From contig NZ_FOTW01000017.1 in NCBI RefSeq assembly GCF_900114705.1, forward strand, positions 124,001 to 188,000: DNA of 64,000 nt, in the 5' to 3' direction. A model generated the notes under the pieces. That model had not been told where the DNA came from. It did not search any database and worked only from the letters and a program-made list of their open reading frames with translations. Position numbers and translations under genes: made by a program. Positions 17,681 to 26,000 of the stretch are shown here, piece after piece. The number at the start of each line of letters is the position of its first letter. Position 1 is the first letter of the stretch. This DNA comes from Rugamonas rubra. GTDB lineage: Bacteria; Pseudomonadota; Gammaproteobacteria; Burkholderiales; Burkholderiaceae_D.

Positions 17681-18925
17681 TCAGGCGGCCTTGGTCAGGC
17701 TGTCGAGGGCGGCGCGCATCAAACCGTCGAACTCGGCGATCTGCGCGTCGGAGACGATCAGCGCCGGCGCCAAACGCAGCACCTCGGTGCCGGCGATCAG
17801 CACCATCAGGCCCTGTGCTTCGGCGGCCTTCTGGATGTCCTTCGAGCGGCCCTTGAAGGCCTCCGCCACCACCATGCCGAGCAGCAGGCCGGAGCCGCGC
17901 ACCAGGGTGAACACCTGCGGGTAGTCGGCGACGATCTGGTTCAGCGTGGCCACCAGCTTGGCGCTGGCTTCCTTGACGCGGGCCAGGAAGGCCGGCTGGT
18001 TGATCGTGTCGAGCACGGTCAGCGCCACCGTGGCGGCCAGCGGGTTGCCGCCGTAGGTGGTGCCGTGGGTGCCGACCGACAGGGTCTTGGCCAGTTCCTC
18101 GGTGGTCAGCATGGCGCCGATCGGGTAGCCGTTGCCCAGCGCCTTGGCGGCGGTCAGCACGTCCGGCGTGACGCCGCAGCCCATGTAGGCGAACAGCTCG
18201 CCGGTGCGGCCCATGCCGGATTGGACTTCGTCGAAGATCAGCACGGCGCCGGTCTTGTCGCACAGCGCGCGCAGTTCCTTCAGGAAGGCGACGTCGCCCG
18301 GCACCACGCCGCCCTCGCCCTGGATCGGTTCGACCACCACGGCGCAAACGTCGTCGCCGATGGCCGAACGGGCCGCTTCGATGTCGTTGTACGGAATGTG
18401 GTCGATCGACGGTGGCAGCGGCTCGAAGCCCTCGGTGTACTTGGCCTGGCCGCCGACCGACACGGTGAACAGGGTGCGGCCGTGGAAGGAGTGGAAGCAG
18501 GAGACGATGCGCGACTTGTGCGCGCCGAACTTGGTGTGGGCGTGCTTGCGCGCCAGCTTGAGGGCGGCCTCGTTGGCTTCGGCGCCGGAGTTGCAGAAGA
18601 AGGCGCGGTCGGCGAAGGTCGCCTCGGTCAGCGCGCAGGCCAGGCGCAGCACCGGCTCGTTGGTGTAACCGTTGCCCAGATGCCACAGCGTGTTGGCCTG
18701 CTTGGTCAGCGCCTCGACCACCAGCGGATTGCAATGACCCAGCGCGGTGACCGCGATGCCCGAGGTGAAGTCGAGGTAGTGCTTGCCGTTCTGGTCCCAC
18801 AGGTCCAGGCCGGCGGCGCGCACCGGCACCATGGCGGCCGGCGCGTAGGTCGGCACCAGCACCTCGTCGAAGGTCTGACGGGTCACGGGACGTGTGGTCA
18901 CGGTCGAATCAAGCTTGGCATTCAT
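17681..18925 (-). CDS. astC: Succinylornithine/acetylornithine aminotransferase
   Basis: Third AST step: PLP-dependent transfer of the delta-amino group of succinylornithine to 2-oxoglutarate. The ATG of MNAKLDSTVTTRP is chosen; a frame extending 33 codons upstream crosses the probable promoter and has a Cys-rich, atypical sequence. The 414 residues contain LIFDEVQSGMGRTG (PLP-ring Asp) and TAAKALGNGYPIGAM (PLP Lys). The family is bifunctional with ArgD, but the operon context favours the catabolic role. It is the first gene of the ast operon. Confidence 0.93.
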   Translation of the reverse strand: MNAKLDSTVTTRPVTRQTFDEVLVPTYAPAAMVPVRAAGLDLWDQNGKHYLDFTSGIAVTALGHCNPLVVEALTKQANTLWHLGNGYTNEPVLRLACALTEATFADRAFFCNSGAEANEAALKLARKHAHTKFGAHKSRIVSCFHSFHGRTLFTVSVGGQAKYTEGFEPLPPSIDHIPYNDIEAARSAIGDDVCAVVVEPIQGEGGVVPGDVAFLKELRALCDKTGAVLIFDEVQSGMGRTGELFAYMGCGVTPDVLTAAKALGNGYPIGAMLTTEELAKTLSVGTHGTTYGGNPLAATVALTVLDTINQPAFLARVKEASAKLVATLNQIVADYPQVFTLVRGSGLLLGMVVAEAFKGRSKDIQKAAEAQGLMVLIAGTEVLRLAPALIVSDAQIAEFDGLMRAALDSLTKAA

Positions 18926-18980
18926 GGCATTTCCGATCAAGTTAGGTACGGTGGCGGCGCAACAGCCGACTGGTGTACAC

Positions 18981-18986
18981 ATTATA
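18981..18986 (-). promoter_or_regulatory. Candidate -10 box of the ast operon
   Basis: A perfect TATAAT on the minus strand, about 56 bases before the astC ATG, in an AT-rich stretch. No good -35 is present at 16-18 bases, as would be expected if an activator such as the adjacent ArgR-like protein is needed. This is inferred from sequence only. Confidence 0.45.
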
Positions 18987-19107
18987 AAAAGCGGGATGCT
19001 AAAACTCTTTTCTAACTGCGACAAGGATTTTCATTTTTGACCGGCGGGCAAGCTTGCCGCTTCGGCCACGCGGCGCCGGCGCCGGCGCCGCCCCGCAGTT
19101 GGCGTTG

Positions 19108-20055
19108 TCAGGCGGTCGGCGGCATCAGCTTGCGCTGGCGCTCTTCGCGCGGGGTGTTGCCGAACAGCGCGCCGAAGGCGGTGGAGAAGTGCGAGCCGGA
19201 GGAGAAGCCGCACATCAGCCCGACTTGCACGATGGAATTGTTGGTGTCGAGCAGCAACTGGCGCGCCCGTTGCAGGCGCAGCTCCAGGTAGTAGCGCGAC
19301 GGCAGGCTGCCCAGGTATTGCTTGAACAGGCGCTCGAGCTGGCGGCGCGACAGGCCGACCAGGTTGGCGATGTCGTCGGTCGACAGCGGCTCCTCGATGT
19401 TGGCCTCCATCAGGGTGACGGCCTCGGACAGCTTGGGCTGCAGCGCGCCGAAGCGGGCCTGCAGGGCGACCCGCTGGCGCTCCTCGTGGCCGCGCACGCG
19501 CTCGACGCACAGGGCCTCCTTGATGCTGGCCTGCACCGTGGCGCCGAACAGACACTCGACCAGGGTCAGCGCGAAGTCGATGCTGGCGGCGCCGCCGCAG
19601 CAGCTCAGGTGGCGGCCGTCGATCTCGAACAGGTGCGGGGTGAGGATGGCGCGGTCGCTGATCTCCTCGGTGTCGGCGTACAGCGCCCACGGCAGGGCGA
19701 CGCGCACGCCGCCCATCACGCCGGCGTCGGCCAGCCACAGCACGGCGGCGCCGACGCCGCCCCAGAACTGCGCCGAGCGGCAGCGCTCGATGACGGCGCG
19801 GCACAGCTCGGGCGGCGGCGCCGCCTGCGTCTCGTCGGCCACCAGCAGGGCCAGGTGCCAGCCGGGCTGGCCCAGCAGCGCCTCGGCCGGCGTGCGCACG
19901 TCGAGCTGCAACAGGTCCGGGCCGAGGATGGCGGCGGCGCCGCGCAACGGTTGCACCAGGCCGGCCCAGGTCAGGGCGTCGGCCTCGCCGGCGTTGACCA
20001 ACAGCATGCGCAGCGGCCGCTCCTGGGCGAGGCGGGAAAGATTAGCGAAGGACAT
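19108..20055 (-). CDS. AraC-family regulator with DJ-1/PfpI-like domain (ArgR/GlxA type)
   Basis: A 315-residue regulator: residues about 15-195 form a glutamine-amidotransferase-like (GlxA/DJ-1) sensor domain, and about 212-305 a two-HTH AraC domain (DDIANLVGLSRRQLERLFKQ, then QVGLMCGFSSGSHFSTAFG). Pseudomonas ArgR, which activates aru and gdhB in response to arginine, has this architecture. Location directly upstream of astC, same strand, 182 bases away, fits the same job. The assignment as the arginine regulator is by context; close relatives include carnitine and glycine-betaine regulators. Confidence 0.88.
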   Translation of the reverse strand: MSFANLSRLAQERPLRMLLVNAGEADALTWAGLVQPLRGAAAILGPDLLQLDVRTPAEALLGQPGWHLALLVADETQAAPPPELCRAVIERCRSAQFWGGVGAAVLWLADAGVMGGVRVALPWALYADTEEISDRAILTPHLFEIDGRHLSCCGGAASIDFALTLVECLFGATVQASIKEALCVERVRGHEERQRVALQARFGALQPKLSEAVTLMEANIEEPLSTDDIANLVGLSRRQLERLFKQYLGSLPSRYYLELRLQRARQLLLDTNNSIVQVGLMCGFSSGSHFSTAFGALFGNTPREERQRKLMPPTA

Positions 20056-20118
20056 CGGTCGGGCGTGGGACTGGGGGCATGGTTGTCGTTGGGTGGGCCA
20101 CTGCGGCGGCGCGCGGCC

Positions 20119-21018
20119 TCATTCCGGCGCCAGCGCGGCGGACGGGCGCTCGGTGCTCCACTGGCTCACTATCATACCGGAGATCAACAGGGCGGCGCCC
20201 AGCAGGCCGGTCCAGGCCAGCGTCTCGTTGAGCCAGAAATAGGCGAAGATGGCGGCGCAGCCCGGCTCGAAGGCGTAGATCACGGCCGCCTCGTTGGCCG
20301 TGCTGTGGCTCTGGCCCCAGGTCTGCAGCGAGATGATGGCGGCGGTGGCCACCACGCCCAGGTAGACCAGGTTGGTCGAGTACTGGCGCAGCGCCTCGGC
20401 CACGCCGGCCCAGTAGCGGGCGGCGGCGGCGCCGTCCGGCACCTCCTTGACAGCCAGCCACAGCGCCGCGCACAGCGCCACGGTGACGATCTGCGCCGCC
20501 GTCAAGGTCATCAGCTTGTCGACCTTGCGGGTGGCGCCCTCCATCATCTTGACGTAGACGCCGAAGCACAGCGCCGCCACCAGCGCCAGGGTGTCGCCGC
20601 GCCCCCAGCTCAGGCCGCCGTCCCAGCACAGCGCGAACAGGCCGGCCAGCGCCAGCAGCAGGGCGACGACGATGCGGCGCTCCGGCGCGCGGCCGGCCAG
20701 CACGCCCAGCAGCGGCACCACCAGCACGTTGAGTCCGGTGACGAAGGCGTTGCGGTTGGAACTGGTCAGCGCCAAGCCCTCGATCTGGCAGACGTAGCAG
20801 ACGAACAGCACCACGCCGACCAGCGCGCCCTGCACCAGGTCGGCGCGGCGGGCGCGCCACAAGAAGGGCGACAGCAACAGGCTGGCCAGGGCGAAGCGCA
20901 CCAGCACGATCCAGTTGGCCGACAGGCTGCCGGTCATGTCCTTCATGGCGGGAAAGGTGGTGCCCCAAACGAGAGTGACGACGAGCAGAGCGGCAATACC
21001 GCGTAGGTGGTGGGGCAT
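20119..21018 (-). CDS. EamA/DMT-family transporter
   Basis: A 299-residue inner-membrane protein with ten predicted helices in two EamA repeats. The first repeat opens GIAALLVVTLVWGTTFPAMK and the second has GVVATAAIISLQTWGQ and IYAFEPGCAAIFAYFWLNE, both classic drug/metabolite transporter motifs. Substrate unknown. It is divergent from the MarR regulator gene (about 120 bases), which may control it. It lies upstream of the ArgR-like gene on the same strand with a 63-base gap. Confidence 0.9.
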   Translation of the reverse strand: MPHHLRGIAALLVVTLVWGTTFPAMKDMTGSLSANWIVLVRFALASLLLSPFLWRARRADLVQGALVGVVLFVCYVCQIEGLALTSSNRNAFVTGLNVLVVPLLGVLAGRAPERRIVVALLLALAGLFALCWDGGLSWGRGDTLALVAALCFGVYVKMMEGATRKVDKLMTLTAAQIVTVALCAALWLAVKEVPDGAAAARYWAGVAEALRQYSTNLVYLGVVATAAIISLQTWGQSHSTANEAAVIYAFEPGCAAIFAYFWLNETLAWTGLLGAALLISGMIVSQWSTERPSAALAPE

Positions 21019-21137
21019 GAAAAGGGAATCTCGTAGCGGATAGATAAACTGCCAACTAATTGGCGCACGGCATATAGTACCCGGCCGTGGCGAAAATGGC
21101 GAACCATCCAGCGGCCGGCGGCCGGACGGCTATAATC

Positions 21138-21611
21138 ATGCCTATGGGTGAACGATATTTGAAAAGTATCCGGCTGTTGGCCGAATGCATACAGGGTTTT
21201 GAGCGCCTGTCGGGCGAACACGTGCGTCGTTGCGGCCTGACGCACGCCCAGTTCGACATCATCGCCACGCTGGGCAACACGGCCGGCATGACGTACAAGG
21301 AGCTGGGCGACAAAACCCTGATCACCAAGGGCACACTGACCGGCGTGATCGACCGGCTGGAGCACAAGGGGCTGGTGGAACGCGAGCGCAGCGTCGACGA
21401 CAAGCGCTCCTACTTCATCCGCCTCACCGCGACCGGCGAACAAACCTTCCGCGAGGTGTTTCCGCAGGTGATAGCGATGGGCAGCCAGGTGTTCGCCCAC
21501 TACAGCGAGGACGACTTCGCCGCCCTGGAACACACCCTGGCCGGACTGAAACAGGTGATATCGGCCGGCGGCCCGCCACCCATTCTCGACACAACCAAGG
21601 AAATCATTTGA
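21138..21611 (+). CDS. MarR-family transcriptional regulator
   Basis: A winged-helix dimeric repressor. The start is taken at MPMGERYLKSIRL; the ATG two codons later is equally possible, and the longer frame upstream reads through the divergent promoter. The HTH spans about residues 40-105 with LTHAQFDIIATLG, KELGDKTLITKGTLTGVIDRL (recognition helix) and the wing VDDKRSYFIRLT. It is divergent from the DMT transporter, a common MarR arrangement. Its TGA overlaps the TTG start of the next gene. Confidence 0.9.
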   Translation: MPMGERYLKSIRLLAECIQGFERLSGEHVRRCGLTHAQFDIIATLGNTAGMTYKELGDKTLITKGTLTGVIDRLEHKGLVERERSVDDKRSYFIRLTATGEQTFREVFPQVIAMGSQVFAHYSEDDFAALEHTLAGLKQVISAGGPPPILDTTKEII

Positions 21612-21889
21612 AAACGACTCTGCTCGAGGGCATGACGCCTGCGAAATTCGACAAACACATCATCGGCAACCTGCTGCTCAACGTCAGCACCCCGGACATC
21701 GTGCGCCAGGAAAAACTGCTGATCGGCATCCGCAACGAGGACGGCCAGATCTACCGCCTGATCGGCGCGACCAAGCCCAACAGCTACATCAACGCGATCG
21801 AGGAGCTGTTCGACCTCGGCCTGGTCGACGAGCTGGAGGACACCGACGGCACCCAGGACGGCTGCGACGCCATCTTCCGCGAGGCCTGA
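21608..21889 (+). CDS. Conserved-looking small protein (93 aa) coupled to the MarR gene
   Basis: The frame begins with TTG overlapping the MarR stop as TTGA, then KTTLLEGMTPAKFDKHIIGN. The start codon could instead be the internal ATG at MTPAKFDKH. The protein is acidic and soluble, with TPDIVRQEKLLIGIRNEDGQ and INAIEELFDLGLVDELED segments. I do not recognise a family. The four-base overlap implies translational coupling with the regulator, so it may be a partner or ligand-sensing accessory. A family A palindrome follows. Confidence 0.72.
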   Translation: MKTTLLEGMTPAKFDKHIIGNLLLNVSTPDIVRQEKLLIGIRNEDGQIYRLIGATKPNSYINAIEELFDLGLVDELEDTDGTQDGCDAIFREA

Positions 21890-21904
21890 GCTAGCCAGGT
21901 TTTT

Positions 21905-21974
21905 ACCCCGCACCCCGATGCGCCACGGGGTCAGACCCCGGACGGGGTCTGACCCCTTTTTTCTGCGGGGTAAG
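21905..21974. repeat. REP-like element, family A, copy 3, with outer arms
   Basis: The core GGGGTCAGACCCC-GGAC-GGGGTCTGACCCC is at 21927-21956. It is nested inside outer arms TACCCCGCA and TGCGGGGTA, making a roughly 70-base double palindrome. Confidence 0.85.
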
Positions 21975-22059
21975 GCCGGCGCGCCCCTCGGGACGTCTGA
22001 AGTATAAATTCAACATTTAAAAAATTCCCTGCGGCAATATTGCGAGTATAATTTTTTCA

Positions 22060-22896
22060 ATGGACAGACTAGCCGCCTTTCAACACATCGCCGCTCAAGC
22101 GAGCCGGGGAGAACTGACGTTCCCCAGCAACGTGAGCGCCTCCATCAAACTGCAACAGGCGTTGAACGACCCCGACTGCCACAGCGAGGCCGCCGTCAAG
22201 CTGATCCAGGCCGACCCGCTGCTGTCGGCGCGCGCCGTGGCGATCGCCAACTCGGTCGCCTACAACCGTTCCGGCAACGAGATCACCAACGTGCGTTCGG
22301 CCGTGCAGCGCCTCGGCGTGCGCACGCTGCAATCGCTGGTGGCGGCGCTGATCGTGCGGCAGATCGGCAGCCAGATCACCGACCCCGGCCTGCGGGCCAA
22401 GGCGGCCCAGCTGTGGCAGCACACCGCCCACGTCGCCGCGCTGGCCCAGGTGATCGCCCGCCGCGTCACCCGGGTCGACCCGGACACGGCGCTGTTCGCC
22501 GGCATCGTCCACGAGGTGGCCGGCTTCTACATGCTGTCGCAGGCCGGCGCCTACCCGGGCATCATGGACGGCGAGCCGGAGGACTGGGTCGAGCACGGCG
22601 AGGTGGCCATCGGCCGTGGCGTGTTCGCCAAGCTGGTCATCCCCGAGGCGGTGCAGGCCTCGGTCGAGGCGCTGTGGCACGGCATGCGCGCGCTGCCGCC
22701 CGAGACGCTGGGCGACACCCTGCTGCTGGCCAACGACCTGGCGCCCATCCCCTCGCCGCTGCACGAGCGGCCGGGCGCCACCACGCCGCAGGCGGCGCGC
22801 ACCATCGACTTCGTGGTCGGCGAGGGCACGCTGCACGACATCATGGCCGAATCGGCCGACGAGGTGAAGTCGCTGTTCGCCGTGCTGATGCTGTAA
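22060..22896 (+). CDS. HDOD-domain signalling protein
   Basis: A 278-residue soluble protein covering one HDOD domain: FPSNVSASIKLQQALND, LIQADPLLSARAVAIANS and VQRLGVRTLQSLVAALIVRQ (about residues 25-110), with the degenerate HD region FAGIVHEVAGFYMLSQ near 150. HDOD proteins are non-catalytic relatives of HD phosphodiesterases and usually act in signalling, motility or stress control. Here the canonical HD doublet is replaced by HE. It stands alone between two family A palindromes. An AT-rich stretch just upstream is the likely promoter. Confidence 0.9.
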   Translation: MDRLAAFQHIAAQASRGELTFPSNVSASIKLQQALNDPDCHSEAAVKLIQADPLLSARAVAIANSVAYNRSGNEITNVRSAVQRLGVRTLQSLVAALIVRQIGSQITDPGLRAKAAQLWQHTAHVAALAQVIARRVTRVDPDTALFAGIVHEVAGFYMLSQAGAYPGIMDGEPEDWVEHGEVAIGRGVFAKLVIPEAVQASVEALWHGMRALPPETLGDTLLLANDLAPIPSPLHERPGATTPQAARTIDFVVGEGTLHDIMAESADEVKSLFAVLML

Positions 22897-22949
22897 AGAC
22901 GCCGGCATGTCGCCGGCCCTCCGGCCCCCCCTGGAACCCCTAACGGCAA

Positions 22950-22978
22950 GGGGTCAGACCCCGACGGGGTCTGACCCC
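22950..22978. repeat. REP-like palindrome, family A, copy 4
   Basis: GGGGTCAGACCCC and GGGGTCTGACCCC flank a 3-base centre (GAC). It lies between the convergent HDOD and molybdoenzyme genes, with a TGCGGGGTA outer-arm remnant at 22992-23000. Confidence 0.85.
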
Positions 22979-23027
22979 GGTTCAGCGCCTTGCGGGGTAA
23001 CAGCGTCCCCGGCGCCTCAACAAAATC

Positions 23028-26000
23028 CTACTTCAAATCGGCCGTGCTGACCTCGCAGGCGCGGCGCACCTCCTGCACCGTGGCCGGCGCGTCGAGGCGG
23101 AACAGGCCGTCCAGGCCGCGCTCCAAGCGCGAGGCGCGCACCGCCGCCTTGACCGCGAAGAACACGCTGTTGGCCAGCACCAGCGGCGGCTCGCCCACCT
23201 CCTTCGACGAGAAGATGTCGTGCGGGTCGTCCGGAATGCCGGCCACCGACTTGGCGTTGCGCGGGAACAGGTGGACGTTCATCTCCAGCGGGATGCAGGT
23301 GGTGGCCGGCACCTTGTAGCGCCAGGTGTTGGTGGTGTTGAGCCGGCCCTGCTCCTCGCCCTCCTGCTCGAACACCAGCTTCTCGGTGAGCAGATAGCCG
23401 ACGCCCTGCACGAACGCACCCTCGACCTGGCCGACGTCGATCGCCGGGTTCAAACTCCAGCCGATGTCGTAGACGATGTCCGAGCTGAGGATCTTCACCT
23501 CGCCGGTCAGCACGTCGACCTCGGTCACCGAGCAGGCCGCCGAATAGGTGAAGCCGACGAAGGAGTCGACCCCGCCGCCCAGCACCGCCGTGGCGTCGCG
23601 CTCGATGCCGTAGGGGTTGGGCTGCTGGTCCTGCGGCTTGAAGGTCATGCAGGGGATCGGCACGCCGCCGCCACGGATCTTGGCGGTGAAGCTGGCGATC
23701 AGGTTGACCCGCTTGGCGTAGGCCAGCTGGATCAGGTTCTGCCAGATCAGCGCCGTGCGGCCCTGGGCGTTGGTGACGGTGGCCGCCCAGCCCTGCTCGC
23801 CGTGGTTCCAGAAGTCGATGCCCTGGTCGACGCACCACTGGTTGCCGTTGTCGTTGCGCTGCTGGTAGGCGAACTCCAACAGGCGGCCGCGCAGGTCCTG
23901 GCAGGTCTGCTTGACCGCCTCGCAGTTGTACGGCGTGCCGGTGGAGGCGCCGCTGCTGGTCGGATTGGGCGTGATGCTGGTGCGCGGCCCCTCGACGTGG
24001 ATCAGGTCCATCGGGATGCCCATCACATACGCCGCCACCTGCAGCACCTGGGTCGCCAGGCCCTGCCCCATCTCGACGCCGCCCTGGTGGATCACCAGCG
24101 TGCCGTCGGCCTGGTTGACCACCACAATGGCGGCGGCTTGTTCGAGCTGCTGCCAGTTGTAGCCGGAGCCGTACTTGACCGGCACCAGCGCCAGGCCGCG
24201 CTTGCGCCAGGTGTTGTTGCGGTTGAACTCCTCCACCGCCGCCTTCTTCTCCTCGTACTTGCAGACCTCCTTCAGGTAGTCCCACACCTGCCGCATGTAG
24301 CAGTAGGACAGCGCCTGGCCGAAGGGCGTGACGTCGCCGCGCTCGTACAGGTTCTTCTCGCGCATCTCCTCGGCCGACATGCCGAGGGCGAAGGCGGCGT
24401 CGTCCACCGCGTTCTCGATGATGTTCTTGCCCTGCACGTCGCCGAAGGCGCGGAAGGCGGTGCTGGGCGCGGTGTTGGTGCGGCAGACGTCGATCTGGTT
24501 CTCGAAGTTGGCGACGCGGTAGGCGTTGTCGGCGCGCAGCTGGATGCAGTTCGAGACGATGAAGGAGCAGTCGTAGAAGGCGCCGCCGTCGCCCCACATC
24601 TTGGTCTGGAAGCCACGGATGATGCCCTTGTCGGCCGGGTTCTGCAGGCCCTGGTCGACGGCGATCTGGTACTGGCCGTAGAAGGCGTGGCGCTTGCCGA
24701 TCATGCCTGTGTCCTGGTCGCGCGGCATGGCCAGGCGCACCGGCCGCTTGACCGCCTTGGCCGCCACCGCCGCCGGGCCGACCACGAAGCGGGTCGGCTC
24801 GGTCTTGCCGCCGAAGGCGCCGCCGACCGAGACCACCTTGACGTCGACCTGGTGGTAGGCCACGCCCAGCGCCATCGCCGTGGTCTGGTGCATCTCCATC
24901 GGGCTCTGCGTCGAGGGGCGGATGGTGATGCGGCCCTGGTCGCCCGGCTCGGCGATCACCGCCTGGGTCTCCATGTAGAAGTGCACCTGGCCGCCGTTGA
25001 GCTGCGAGCTCTCCACCACCAGGCAGCCGGCGCCGCTGATGGCCGTGTCGCGCACCACGATGTCGCGGTCGAGCGGCTGCTTGGCGCTGGTCCAGTCGAA
25101 GTTGCTGCCGGGCCGGGTGATCTTCCAGATGTGCGAAACGTAGCTGGCCGACTTGGGCGAGTCGGGGAACACGCTGCCGATGCGGATGGCGTCCTCCAGG
25201 GTGGTGACGGGGCGGTTCCACGGCGCCGGCCAGTCGACGTCGGTGTAGCCGACGCAGTGCGCCGTCACGTACTCGGCCAGGGCGGCGGCCTGCTGCTCGG
25301 TGTCGGCCAGCACCAGCGCGATGGCCTGGCCGACGTAGCTGACCATCTGCTCGGCCAGCAGCGGCTGGTCCATGCCCATGCCCTGCAGGTTGATGCCGCC
25401 GTTCTTGATGTTGTGGTGGGTGATCAGGTCGACGAAGTTGGCGTCGTGCCGGCTCAGGTGCTCGCGCAGCTCGGCCAGGGTGGCGGCGCCGGCCTTGCCC
25501 GGCACGGCGAAGTGGTAGTTGCCCAGCGCCCGCTTGCTCTGCACGAAGGCGGCGTTGAGGGTGCGCGGCGGCGCCGCCAGCTCCTGCGTGTAGTGCAGCT
25601 GGCCGGAGGCCTGGTACATCGCGGTGATCTTGATGTAGGGCTGCGCCACCGGCCGCTTGAAGTCCTGCGTGGCGTAGTGCTGGCGGCCGTCGCTGACCGG
25701 CCATTTGCCCCAGGTGATCTCGCCGCTGGAGGCGATCTGCGGCGGCACCTCGACGCCGCGCTGCGGCAGCGCGTTGACCACCGCCTTGTAGAAGAAGGCC
25801 AGCGCCAGCTGGACGCGGTACTCGTCGGTGAAGCCCTCGCTGGGCAGGCCGTGCATGCGCGCGGCCCACAACTGCAGCTCGGCGCGCACCTCCTGTTCCA
25901 GCACGGCCGACAGCGCCGGCAACTGGTCCAGCGCCAGGGTTTGGCCGCGCAGCGCGGCCTCGGTGGCGGCGGCGTGCCACGGATACGGCGCGATGCCGCC

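Noticed and set aside
18926..19024. N-terminal extension of astC
   Set aside because: It covers the probable promoter with TATAAT and is Cys-rich; relatives begin near MNAKLD-type sequence.
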